This document shows, piece after piece, positions 37,207-46,102 of a DNA stretch of 64,000 nt. Source of the DNA: Prosapia bicincta (lineage: Eukaryota; Arthropoda; Insecta; Hemiptera; Cercopidae); assembly GCA_036971475.1 (NCBI GenBank), contig JBAIZL010000425.1:2257501-2321500 (forward strand), in the 5' to 3' direction. The notes under the pieces are model-generated. The model saw only the letters and a program-made list of their open reading frames with translations, did not search any database and had not been told where the DNA came from. The number at the start of each line of letters is the position of its first letter. Position 1 is the first letter of the stretch. Position numbers and translations under genes: made by a program.

Positions 37207-37709
37207 CTTTTCTTCTTCTTCCCGCTACCTTGTTTCTTGTACGGTTTCAAGTAAAGCCCTTTGCCTTGCAGACGTTTCAACAGGTGTTGAACGGTAGGCT
37301 TTCGACGACGACGTCTTTTACCGCCGCCAAATGCTGTCTTAGCTTTCATCGCTGCCGTTACGGCCAAAGCAGCGGCGCGTTCACCGAGCGATGCGTCACC
37401 CGCTTTGACTCTGCTCCAAGCTTTTCCCGCTAAGATTTCGTCGGCTACGCGTCTTCTATCTGAATCACTGTAGTTGCTGTATGAGATATCGTGTTGTTTA
37501 CAGGCTTCGTCCAACGGATTTATACCTTTATCACCGCGTGCCAACCGTGTCTTCAATTTTGTTCCCGGTCCACAATAATTGTACGAAGGTAAGTGTAACT
37601 CGACTGGAAGTAAATCGACGGCCTTATTCAAAACACCAGACACTAGTCCACGTCCTGTCTTTACGACACCGCGTTTACGACTAACAGCTGTTTTCCGTTT
37701 GACACCCAT
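37182..37709 (-). CDS. PLA2-domain virion protein with basic core-like tail
   Basis: 175 residues. Residues about 43-92 form a parvovirus-type phospholipase A2 motif: YCGPG (45-49) calcium loop and CKQHD (70-74) with catalytic His73-Asp74. The N-terminus is basic, and after about 125 the protein is a Gly/Lys/Arg tail (GGGKRRRRRK, SGKKKKRCTKKKRR), as in DNA-packaging core proteins. In parvoviruses the same domain breaches endosomal membranes. A PLA2-like domain is also known in adintovirus-type elements. The combination of membrane-active and DNA-binding parts suggests a minor virion component. The gene lies between fiber and protease and is intact. Confidence 0.85.
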   Translation of the reverse strand: MGVKRKTAVSRKRGVVKTGRGLVSGVLNKAVDLLPVELHLPSYNYCGPGTKLKTRLARGDKGINPLDEACKQHDISYSNYSDSDRRRVADEILAGKAWSRVKAGDASLGERAAALAVTAAMKAKTAFGGGKRRRRRKPTVQHLLKRLQGKGLYLKPYKKQGSGKKKKRCTKKKRR

Positions 37710-37878
37710 TTTATTAATGATTCATAACAGTCACTGTTACGCCTACTTATAAAATATGTCTTTCAAGATTGCATATAACTCTCGGAGTCTAGTCGTCTTC
37801 ATGCATCGTATTTTCAAAACATCGAAAATTATTTTTAAAGTGTTCCCGTATTTATTATCGCCTATTGACCTTGTCGAT

Positions 37879-38940
37879 CTATTTTTCATTCGACATCTCT
37901 CGCATTAGCGTGTCTCGTAGGCTTTGAATAGCCGTATTCAATTGCCTTTGCGAAACAGCATCGTTATCAGCTATACCATCGGCTATCCCCGATAACCGCT
38001 TAGAGTTTAACCAGTAGTAGTCGCCCGTCTCCTCGGAATGCAGAGTGTATTTCTTTATCCAAGATTTAATTTCATGAAGCTGACGAACGTTAACTGCGTC
38101 GACATCGGTGAAACCGTCTCGAACATTAGTTATACATTTTCCGTTTGCGTTATACATTTCACCGATCGGCAGTAGAGTGAGAAACAGCGTATTTTTCATT
38201 AGAAAACCCAGTGTGACCGCATCTTGTTGGTACAAAGGTTCTTCGACCTGAGCGAGCCGCTTATTTTGAAAACTCCAAACAGTTTTGTCTTTTCGAGGCA
38301 CCCTATCGTCCACGTATAATTTTGTAGCGGCGTCATTTTTATACAAAGGCGCTTTAACATTACATATGGCCACTCCGTGAGCGTCAAATTTACCCTCTGC
38401 GTTTTTCGATAAGAAATTATCTCTGACGTACTTCATGTTAATAGCGTCAGAGTCTTTCATAGGCGCCGATACACCGCACACCCTTTGGTCGCCAAAGGAA
38501 AAACAATCGGCTAGTTTAATAGGAACCAACGATTCCAAGTAGGCTCTCGTTACGGCATCATCTTTTTCTTTCGGCTCTCCGAGACCTCCCAAAGGCAAGC
38601 CTTTTGTATGATATCTATTCTTTATTCGAGTCAAACAGTTTTGTTCGAGATACGTTTTGGACACTGCATCGCCGTCCTCAACGGGTTGGCCTAGACCGCC
38701 TACAGAAAAGCCTTTAGTGTAGTATTTTTTCCTATCCTCGTCGAAACCTAAACATTTTTTCGCTATCGTACCCGCATTGACGGCATCGCTGTCCTCAATA
38801 GGATCACCAACATTGCGCAATAACTTACCTATCGCGTCATAATGATTACCATCGGGAGTCAGGCCTATCCCGTGCTGATGATGATGAGGGTGCGGAGCGT
38901 TAATCTGGTCCGAAAAACGACCAAACTTATCGACGCTCAT
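37879..38940 (-). CDS. fiber-like protein with eight DAV repeats
   Basis: 353 residues. Eight repeats of about 40 residues end in a motif of the type G-x-P-x(4)-DAV-x(4)-YL: NVGDPIEDSDAV, GLGQPVEDGDAV, GLGEPKEKDDAV, GVSAPMKDSDAI, NVKAPLYKNDAA, QVEEPLYQQDAV, NVRDGFTDVDAV and GIADGIADNDAV. Such repeats resemble those in phage tail-fiber and spike shafts. The N-terminus has a His-rich HPHHHQH stretch and the last 30 residues look like a coiled coil. A virion fiber or attachment protein is inferred. Its ATG overlaps the upstream gene's TGA (ATGA). Confidence 0.7.
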   Translation of the reverse strand: MSVDKFGRFSDQINAPHPHHHQHGIGLTPDGNHYDAIGKLLRNVGDPIEDSDAVNAGTIAKKCLGFDEDRKKYYTKGFSVGGLGQPVEDGDAVSKTYLEQNCLTRIKNRYHTKGLPLGGLGEPKEKDDAVTRAYLESLVPIKLADCFSFGDQRVCGVSAPMKDSDAINMKYVRDNFLSKNAEGKFDAHGVAICNVKAPLYKNDAATKLYVDDRVPRKDKTVWSFQNKRLAQVEEPLYQQDAVTLGFLMKNTLFLTLLPIGEMYNANGKCITNVRDGFTDVDAVNVRQLHEIKSWIKKYTLHSEETGDYYWLNSKRLSGIADGIADNDAVSQRQLNTAIQSLRDTLMREMSNEK

Positions 38941-39896
38941 CTTATTAATGTCCTAATTTTTCTATTTCCACTGCCTTTTATAAGACCCGCTTCCCTCAGC
39001 TCTTCTATAATGGAGGCAATTTCGTTCTCATGACCTGTATGACCTACCTCTTGAGACGACAAAAGTAGTCGTAACCTGTCACAGAGTTCGTTAGGGTTGT
39101 CCCAATACGCATAACCTTTACCGCTATGCAAACCGGTCGGCGGAAATAATCTCGATATAATTGCCTTGTACTTGGCGGATTTACTAGCACGGTTTATGGC
39201 TAAGAGCGGATTATAACCTTTCCTATGAGCACTGGTTTGTTCACAGATTTGTTTATAGGTGTTCAGGTCGGCCTTTGTGTATAATGTTTCATCGGGTTTG
39301 CGCATAAATATCAATTCATAGAGCCCTTCGGTTCCCTTGTAAGTGTCCGCGTCGATGATGATGTCACCGTTTTCGTCGTCAAACCTTATATACTTATCGC
39401 CTATCATAACAGTACCGTCTCCTGTTATTCGAGGACCGTATGTGTTATCAATTGTATTCCTATTGTCTTTAATCATTCTCAACACGTAGGTCCGCGGTAG
39501 ACGATGTTTGAACATTGTATGGACATAACGAACACTATCTTCCTGGCCCGCCGGTGTTGATAGTAGCTCTTTAACAACACTACTTTGGCGCATCGGTGTA
39601 ACTGAAGGTCCAGGCTCATCTGTTGATTCAGCTATTACTTCGGTATCGATGAATTTCGGAACATGGGTTTGTGAAGCATCATCCTCCATGTCTACATCCA
39701 TTTCTTCTTCTTTTTTAATTTCCATTTTCGGCTGTGGACGACGAATTTTCGAAATTTCCTTAATGATAGGGCTATATTGTTTAGTCAAAATCCGTTCAGC
39801 ATCTGCATCGCCGAACTTTATCTGCAGATACTTTCTCTTGATGTTCTCCCTCAAACGGGCGATCTCAGAGATAACTTGCTCCTCCTTTGGTGTCAT
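38937..39896 (-). CDS. DUF8207-like protein
   Basis: 319 residues. Starts with a coiled-coil-like helix (residues 1-55), followed by an acidic region (EEEMDVDMEDD). Residues about 150-250 contain the pattern TYGPRITGDGTVMIG, FDDENGDIII, GTEGLYELIF, TKADLNTYKQI and AHRKGYN that I associate with the DUF8207 family, common in insect virus-like elements. Function is unknown. The gene is between the glycosyltransferase-like and fiber genes, and its last base pairs overlap the fiber start. Confidence 0.75.
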   Translation of the reverse strand: MTPKEEQVISEIARLRENIKRKYLQIKFGDADAERILTKQYSPIIKEISKIRRPQPKMEIKKEEEMDVDMEDDASQTHVPKFIDTEVIAESTDEPGPSVTPMRQSSVVKELLSTPAGQEDSVRYVHTMFKHRLPRTYVLRMIKDNRNTIDNTYGPRITGDGTVMIGDKYIRFDDENGDIIIDADTYKGTEGLYELIFMRKPDETLYTKADLNTYKQICEQTSAHRKGYNPLLAINRASKSAKYKAIISRLFPPTGLHSGKGYAYWDNPNELCDRLRLLLSSQEVGHTGHENEIASIIEELREAGLIKGSGNRKIRTLIR

Positions 39897-39934
39897 ATTG
39901 CGAAATGAACAGTAATTCGACTATCAAATAGCTT

Positions 39935-41083
39935 TTAAGACAGTTCCAAAGATCGAAAAAACACAGCATAACGCTTTTCACGCAATAGGTACTGTACAAC
40001 CTGTGATGCGGACGCTTTCATCAATTTCGAATTGTTCCAAGATAAACCTCGGCAGTATCTGTACATGTTGTTGTCAAAATATGGTATACTTTCCACCTTC
40101 TCGGCGCTTCTAAAGACGAAGGTACGTTTTATATTTTCACGCCATTGCGGTATTTCGGCTACTATTAGATTATCATCTCTAGGCATATCTTGCATGTACC
40201 GTTTTAGCGTCGGTATAGAATTTTCGAGAAGATAACTATTCAAAAGCAGAAACTCATCAGTATTTGCCCCCGTGTATGTGCACCACATTTGAAGTTGCCT
40301 ACGATCGACAACAGTATATTTTGATCCGTCAAAAGACAAGCCGAAATGATGACACTGATTAGGCACCGTCGGCAGGGCGGCCTTTAGAAATTCGGTTGTA
40401 AACACACCTTGTGCCTTATTATTTACAGCCTCGTAAAATTTACCTCTACTGCGTAAAGGTAGCGACAAAGGTCTAGGACCGTATTTCACATTGTAGCTAA
40501 TGTCTACACAACACTTTACACTGCTGATAAGCTTGTACGCCTTTATAGGACCGACTATGGGAATTGTCCTTTCCGTGATTACTACACAACGGGACGCGTA
40601 CGGCAATGAACAGCTGTACTGTAACATGTCGAGGTATACTTGCGTGTACTCTATGCCTCCGTGACTGGGAGTCAGTGTCCGATTGAAAAAATCAGGAAAC
40701 GGCCGGAATCTGGATACCAAGTTTTGCGGATGCCGAACAGTTCCTTTCAACATGTGTTCATTGTATAATATCAATTCAAATGGTACACCTCCTTTATCAC
40801 ATTCGTGCATGAACCTAATCCAAATGTCTCGATTATAAATTCTATTTGCGGATGTGATCATTAACAGAATTATAGGCGGCAAACTCTTGCTGTACGACCC
40901 GAACCGCTTATGTCTCCAGCAGCGTCTATTAAATACATGTCCATGTCTATTCGTCCGGCTACAGTAGTTCCCGCAAAACCTCTTCTTATCGGGATAATAG
41001 AAACAACACAAATTTGATTTTGGTGTTTTGGTAGTGCCGCTATTAGCATATGGCGAAATATCATTATAAGTGTATATACGCAT
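39935..41083 (-). CDS. glycosyltransferase (GT14/Core-2-like) candidate
   Basis: 382 residues. A Cys/His-rich N-terminus (CCFYY...CGNYC...HGH...CWRH, residues 26-58) is followed by ILLMITSANRIYNRDIW, PFELILYNEH, FFNRTLTPSHGG and CVVITERTIPI, and a later QLQMWCTYTG. The order matches the Core-2/I-branching (GT14) pattern, where a short LSE/TE-type motif follows a family-specific helix. If correct, it would add sugars to a viral or host surface. The match is by eye and a divergent fold is possible. The ATG overlaps the packaging ATPase stop as TAATG. Confidence 0.5.
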   Translation of the reverse strand: MRIYTYNDISPYANSGTTKTPKSNLCCFYYPDKKRFCGNYCSRTNRHGHVFNRRCWRHKRFGSYSKSLPPIILLMITSANRIYNRDIWIRFMHECDKGGVPFELILYNEHMLKGTVRHPQNLVSRFRPFPDFFNRTLTPSHGGIEYTQVYLDMLQYSCSLPYASRCVVITERTIPIVGPIKAYKLISSVKCCVDISYNVKYGPRPLSLPLRSRGKFYEAVNNKAQGVFTTEFLKAALPTVPNQCHHFGLSFDGSKYTVVDRRQLQMWCTYTGANTDEFLLLNSYLLENSIPTLKRYMQDMPRDDNLIVAEIPQWRENIKRTFVFRSAEKVESIPYFDNNMYRYCRGLSWNNSKLMKASASQVVQYLLREKRYAVFFRSLELS

Positions 41084-41772
41084 TATAAATCTTTTACGAA
41101 GGAATCGAACCCAATTCTGTATCGACCCTGATCTATATCGCTGTCTTTATCTATTACTATAAAACCGAATTTGTCTTTCCAGGCTGTTGCACAGAGCTTT
41201 TTGAAAGTGTTAAACGACACGTCCGTGCCTACGTGATCCGAATGAATGTGTCTTAAATTCATATCGTCCTGTTTAAATACAACAATCAGGTTGGTATTGT
41301 CTCGGATTAAATGTTTGGGAATCCTACTGTACGTTTGACCGAGATAAAAAGAGTCAATTGAGCTATGTCTTCCCATACTGAAGTAATTACGTATGTTATC
41401 ATGTTTTTCACACTGTATATCGTCAAAAATCATAATGGAATTCGGTTCCGCTTCATGTGGATTTATGATGTTGTCGTTATCACTGTACGGAAAATAACCG
41501 ATACCCGATTCTTCCATCACCTTAGACAGAAACTTATATTTCGGTTGGTGAAGTGATTTTGAAAAAATATAAATGTTGGCGAACTTCAGTCCGTTTGCCT
41601 CGAACAAAAGATTGAAAATTACATTTGTTTTGCCGCAATTTGAAGGACCACACACAATTGCTCTAATAGTGTTGGGCAATAGGGGACTGTGACGAATTCG
41701 TTTCTCCTTTTCACCTACATAAGCGTCGAAATTATGTAGCTGCATCGTATATGGAGCAATCACTACACGCAT
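41083..41772 (-). CDS. packaging ATPase (FtsK/HerA, A32-like)
   Basis: 229 residues. Walker A GPSNCGKT (42-49), Walker B SIMIFDDI (112-119, D117-D118), a sensor-like FYLGQTYSRIPKHLIRDN stretch, as in the Polinton and poxvirus A32-type ATPases. It pumps the genome into the capsid. The frame is intact. The stop overlaps the next gene's start (TAATG), suggesting linked translation. Confidence 0.95.
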   Translation of the reverse strand: MRVVIAPYTMQLHNFDAYVGEKEKRIRHSPLLPNTIRAIVCGPSNCGKTNVIFNLLFEANGLKFANIYIFSKSLHQPKYKFLSKVMEESGIGYFPYSDNDNIINPHEAEPNSIMIFDDIQCEKHDNIRNYFSMGRHSSIDSFYLGQTYSRIPKHLIRDNTNLIVVFKQDDMNLRHIHSDHVGTDVSFNTFKKLCATAWKDKFGFIVIDKDSDIDQGRYRIGFDSFVKDL

Positions 41773-41883
41773 CTCGAAAGACGTAACCAGAATGAATCAA
41801 TTGTGCGAAAGACTTAATATTTATTTTCGAAACATATATTTTATTGCAGTATAAAGCAATTGTGACACATTGTCTCTGCAGCT

Positions 41884-41973
41884 AGTACTTTTCCAATCGC
41901 ATGCTCGGGGTCGGATGCGGACAAGGTCAGTTGGGACAAAGCAATCGCGACCAGTACTTTTCCATTGACGTCA
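41884..41973. promoter_or_regulatory. candidate regulatory region upstream of ATPase
   Basis: The 256 bp between ATPase and integrase are GC-richer than the flanks. They contain two AGTACTTTTCC repeats (41,884 and 41,953) and a perfect CRE-like palindrome TGACGTCA at 41,966-41,973. This could be the promoter for the long minus-strand virion cluster. Inference only. Confidence 0.35.
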
Positions 41974-42028
41974 GCGCTTGCACATGGCCGGATGCGCATG
42001 GGCGGCTTGCCGGATCTGGTACAATGTT

Positions 42029-43081
42029 TCACAGTATAAGTTTATTTTTATCTACCCACGAGTTGTGGGTTTTATCGAAACCTTGCCATTTCACAAGAAC
42101 CTTATCTCCTTTCCAGCGCAAAACGTTTTCCACCAAATAAACGTCGCCAACATTTGTTCGACTTAATTCTTCAGCATAAAACCCACCTTTTAATATTTCA
42201 CCTCTCGAATCTTGTAAAATGTAGGTTTTAGGTGTGGACGGTACAACAGCGAACACGGTAAATACTTCTTGCGTCCAGTTTGGATAAAATCCTTTCGAAA
42301 AAACTTTTTTGTATTTGGATATTCTAACTCTATCGTCTACCTGGAATGATCGCGATTGAGGTATAGTACGACTATTTACTTTCTCGTTTATTCTAGCCAA
42401 CAGCATTGCTTCATGTTTTTTTCTCACCTGACACGGTTTCATACCAATAGTACTGTGTACGGTTTTGTTGTATGACTTCACAATATCATCTAAAAAATCA
42501 GTCCATTTATGACTACCGCGAGCCGTAAATTCTAACCACATTTTACTTTTCAAAGTTCTGTTTAACCTTTCTACGATGGAAGCTTTTTTCTCGGTGTAAG
42601 TGTGATAGTGATTAATTTTATAGGTTTTCAATAAGTTTTGAACCGATTTGTTAAACCATTCTTTACCCTGATCGGTCTGAAAATGCTTCATACTGTGTTT
42701 CTCTAGTATAGGCTTTAATGCTGAAGCTACTTCGGAACCGGTTTTAGATTTTATCGGCACCGCAAACGCAAATTTTGATAAACAGTTAATCATAGTCAAT
42801 ATATACTTATAGCCTTTGTTTTCCTTTGCATAGGGAATCATCTCAACTAAATCAGCTTGATAAAGATCGTTTACACCTTTCAAAGTAACACTACGTGTTT
42901 TAAAGTTTCTACGAGCCGGCTTATGAAGCTCGTTAGCAATAGCACGTCTAACGTTCATTTCAAAACTGACCACCCTGATTTTACTTTTGGTACTTTTAAA
43001 CCAACTGACTAGGTTTCCATCAACACCCAGGAGGTACAGTCCGAAGTCGTTCTTGTTTTTGGAAGCGTACCCGGGAAGCAT
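42029..43081 (-). CDS. retroviral-type integrase with chromodomain
   Basis: 350 residues. rve catalytic triad: D77 in QADLVEM, D137 in FQTDQGKEW and E171 in SIVERLNRT; 33 residues separate the second D from E. C-terminal chromodomain (about 312-350: YLVENVLRWKG, VKWQGF, HNSWVDKNKL), as in Polinton and Ty3-type integrases. It inserts the element, producing 6-bp duplications; the chromodomain may guide it to marked chromatin. The frame is intact. Start at MLPGYA is the first usable Met. Confidence 0.95.
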   Translation of the reverse strand: MLPGYASKNKNDFGLYLLGVDGNLVSWFKSTKSKIRVVSFEMNVRRAIANELHKPARRNFKTRSVTLKGVNDLYQADLVEMIPYAKENKGYKYILTMINCLSKFAFAVPIKSKTGSEVASALKPILEKHSMKHFQTDQGKEWFNKSVQNLLKTYKINHYHTYTEKKASIVERLNRTLKSKMWLEFTARGSHKWTDFLDDIVKSYNKTVHSTIGMKPCQVRKKHEAMLLARINEKVNSRTIPQSRSFQVDDRVRISKYKKVFSKGFYPNWTQEVFTVFAVVPSTPKTYILQDSRGEILKGGFYAEELSRTNVGDVYLVENVLRWKGDKVLVKWQGFDKTHNSWVDKNKLIL

Positions 43082-43200
43082 TCCAAGGCCTATCCTCCCT
43101 GGCGGTCAGTTTTTGTCGTTCAATTTTACTTTAAATCCCATCCACACACACATTCAGTCTTATAGACGATTAAGTCGAGACAGAGGACCATTCAACCTAG

Positions 43201-43237
<37 letters not shown>

Positions 43238-43489
43238 GTGCAACAAATATTTTATACCTTTTGTAAAAAGGTATTTTATTCAATACAAAAACACAATCTG
43301 TCTGACATTGCCACAACAGAAGCTATGTTCTTTTGTTGCTACAACACTTAGCTATTCACACAGCCTTATAGGCGTTTAGACCGTGACATAGGGCCCATTC
43401 ATTCAACCTAGGATCTCCACACAGCATAGGTCATACAAAAACTAAAATGGAACGACTTGATTTCACAACACCGTTCAGAATGATGGGAA
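43082..43489. other. spacer between polymerase and integrase
   Basis: 408 bp with a (CA)n run at 43,206-43,234; contains the likely promoter of the integrase and the 3' end of the polymerase unit. Nothing else seen. Confidence 0.5.
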
Positions 43490-46081
43490 TCATTCTAGGC
43501 GTGGAACCTTACAGTACCCATAAGGTAGCGTATCAAAACCCCCGTTACGTTTTCTTTTCGCACCTGTGGTTCTGAACATTTTTGTTTCACACACAGTAAT
43601 AACATCATGATCCTTTCTGCGACGTATACGCGGTTCAGTGACCATTATGCTATCCTCCTCTGTTTGTTCATTCAATACTAATTTCTTTAAAGAATCGAAA
43701 TTCAAATAACCCGAGGTGCGGAGATTTAAAGTCAGTCCTTTAATTTTGCAAACTGTAACGGTTTTGTCATTTTCCGGACACATTACCTTGTAACCGTACG
43801 TTTTCGGACCTCCCGAAACAAATTCTGTTATATATGCAGAAGGACCATAGTCTGCCAGTTCGTCTGTCATCTGTCCCAAGTAGTCTCCTGTCGATACATC
43901 GTGCGTACCGTCTTTGTGGAGATAAATTACACTATCTGTGTCGTAATAGAGGACCTGTGATCCCAACACGTCCAAATACTCATAGAGCTTAAGACGAGCA
44001 TGGGCTGTAGTAAATGCAGCGAGAACGACATTTACTGTTGGTAGTACATCACAGGTGTTGTCGGTGTAGCACCAGTTCACTACGACAACGTCCTCGTTAA
44101 CCTCTTGTATATTGTTTACATCAATTGACGGTGACGTTAACAAGTTGAACAGTTCATTCGGCTCTCTTACTATTGTAGTCTTTGGCTGGTTTTCACGTTG
44201 TCCAAACTTACCCCAAAAGGAGTTTAACATTAATTTAGCCAACGACCTGGCACCAGGATTTTTTTCAATTTTCATCGGGTCAAGTCTAACCCCCTCGTTG
44301 TCGAAATAGCTTTGGACATAGTCTATTTTGTCTTGTTCAGTACGACACCACTCTGGGTAACCTGAAGCCTCCTGCTTTATTTTTAAAAATTTATTAATAT
44401 AGTCGGTAAACAGTCCGTTCCCTTTGTCAAATGAAGCCATTTCGTATTGCCAGAGCTCATACATTTCCAATAACACGTAACCTTTCTGCACAGCTTTGCG
44501 TATCTCGTCCATAGTCCATGTTCCTGTCAACGTCCGTTCGTCAAGAGAGTGAGTACAGTCTCCAGGTATAAGGTTCTCACCACATGTACGGCATAGGATG
44601 AACATCAATTTATCGTTCATCCTGACCGGCAGCACTGGATGATACAAATCCCGAGGAGGTAGGACTGTACATTCCAGGAGGCCGTCAGCAGACATTCCTG
44701 CGGCTCTACACTCATTATTGCCGACGTGTATTTGCGGATGTCCTATCGGATATTCTCGGTACTTACACACCCAGGGGTACAAGGAACAAACATCAATGTA
44801 CCGAATCTTCTCGTTCTCCTGACACATATGGTACGATTTTACATTCCCCGTACGACCGCCGAAAAACGCATCTCGAGGGTTTAGTGGTGTGAGATGTATT
44901 AGAGGGTGGGAATCAAGGTATGCCATCCTTTTGTTTATTTTTTTCATCCTATAAAATTCACACTCCCAAAACTCGACAACATTATAATGACGGGACAACT
45001 TAGCCGTCTTAGCTTTAGTCCTGGTCAGTCGAGCACTATGAGTGTCTGACGGGTCGTCGATTAGAGGTGAATCACGCCCAAATGTGTAACAGTTTGGACA
45101 TCCGTGCCAGTAACAGCCGTGAAATTCATATACGGTCTTCGTTTGGTCACATAGCCCGTCAACCTTTATACCATCTACTTTAATTTCACGACCTCTACCA
45201 GCATGCTCCAGTCGATAGCCTTTCTGGTCTTCGATCCATGAGAGCCACTGTAGAGCAATGGTGGACTGCTTATCGACGAGTCTGTATCCATTCTTGGGCA
45301 GTATGCCTATTGTGTTTGGCTTGAGAAAATTTCTTCTGAACGCTAGGCTACACGCGCTAGCAATAGTGACGGCCTCGAGAAACGGATCTACATTGCATTC
45401 CTGCAAGAACGAAGCACGAAACTTTATACAGGCTTGAGCTAATATATCAACATCAGAGAGGCAATATTCGAATATTTCCCTTTGAAAATTGAATACATAA
45501 CCGTTGGAGACCTGTTCATCGTACCACTGTAAGAATTTTGTATTGTTTTTTTCGAACATTGAGTCAGGACAGTAGTATTCCTTTGCTGGAATAGGACCTA
45601 CATAATTTTCATTGGCCACTGTGTTGAAAAGGTGGGGAAAGTAACCCTTCTTTTTTTCGGGAGGTAGGTCGAACGCTTCAGGGAGTTTAGACAATGCCAT
45701 TGGCATATAGTTTAGAGAATCAATAAACTTTATGTTATCGATCTCCATCTTTATAATCCTAGTTCCACGCATTATCAATTCAGGTGTAAACTGAGTTTCT
45801 TCCAGAACGTATTTCAAAAGGAATTGGAAATCAAATGCCTGTCCATTATGAGCGATAACGCACACCTTTTTAAACGTTTTACGCGCATCCATTATGTAGG
45901 CCATGAACCCTTCAACTGGACTCTCTTTAAAAACACGAGTTCGTGGCGTACAATTACGGCAACGTTCGCCATTTACGCATTTCCAACAGTACTGTTGAGA
46001 AATGCATAAGTTTACCCTGTGCACGTGAGTGCTATCAAGGACTTCGTCTTGACGCGTTTCCAGGTCGAAAAATAGAAACAT
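43490..46081 (-). CDS. protein-primed DNA polymerase B, catalytic part
   Basis: 863 residues from the first Met after an in-frame stop. Exonuclease motifs: FFDLET (5-9), AHNGQAFDF (78-86) and YCLSDVDIL (about 205). Then a Cys/His cluster FHGCYWHGCPNC typical of Polinton polymerases. Polymerase motifs A (IDVCSLYP), B (LMLNSFWGKFGQR) and C (YYDTDSVIY, DTDS). Family B, protein-primed. It would replicate the linear genome with TIRs. The upstream ORF 46,103-47,242 is the N-terminal part in the same frame; a single TAA at 46,103-46,105 divides them. All catalytic motifs lie in this downstream part. Confidence 0.93.
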   Translation of the reverse strand: MFLFFDLETRQDEVLDSTHVHRVNLCISQQYCWKCVNGERCRNCTPRTRVFKESPVEGFMAYIMDARKTFKKVCVIAHNGQAFDFQFLLKYVLEETQFTPELIMRGTRIIKMEIDNIKFIDSLNYMPMALSKLPEAFDLPPEKKKGYFPHLFNTVANENYVGPIPAKEYYCPDSMFEKNNTKFLQWYDEQVSNGYVFNFQREIFEYCLSDVDILAQACIKFRASFLQECNVDPFLEAVTIASACSLAFRRNFLKPNTIGILPKNGYRLVDKQSTIALQWLSWIEDQKGYRLEHAGRGREIKVDGIKVDGLCDQTKTVYEFHGCYWHGCPNCYTFGRDSPLIDDPSDTHSARLTRTKAKTAKLSRHYNVVEFWECEFYRMKKINKRMAYLDSHPLIHLTPLNPRDAFFGGRTGNVKSYHMCQENEKIRYIDVCSLYPWVCKYREYPIGHPQIHVGNNECRAAGMSADGLLECTVLPPRDLYHPVLPVRMNDKLMFILCRTCGENLIPGDCTHSLDERTLTGTWTMDEIRKAVQKGYVLLEMYELWQYEMASFDKGNGLFTDYINKFLKIKQEASGYPEWCRTEQDKIDYVQSYFDNEGVRLDPMKIEKNPGARSLAKLMLNSFWGKFGQRENQPKTTIVREPNELFNLLTSPSIDVNNIQEVNEDVVVVNWCYTDNTCDVLPTVNVVLAAFTTAHARLKLYEYLDVLGSQVLYYDTDSVIYLHKDGTHDVSTGDYLGQMTDELADYGPSAYITEFVSGGPKTYGYKVMCPENDKTVTVCKIKGLTLNLRTSGYLNFDSLKKLVLNEQTEEDSIMVTEPRIRRRKDHDVITVCETKMFRTTGAKRKRNGGFDTLPYGYCKVPRLE

Positions 46082-46102
46082 GAAATCTTTAACTGGAGGC
46101 TT

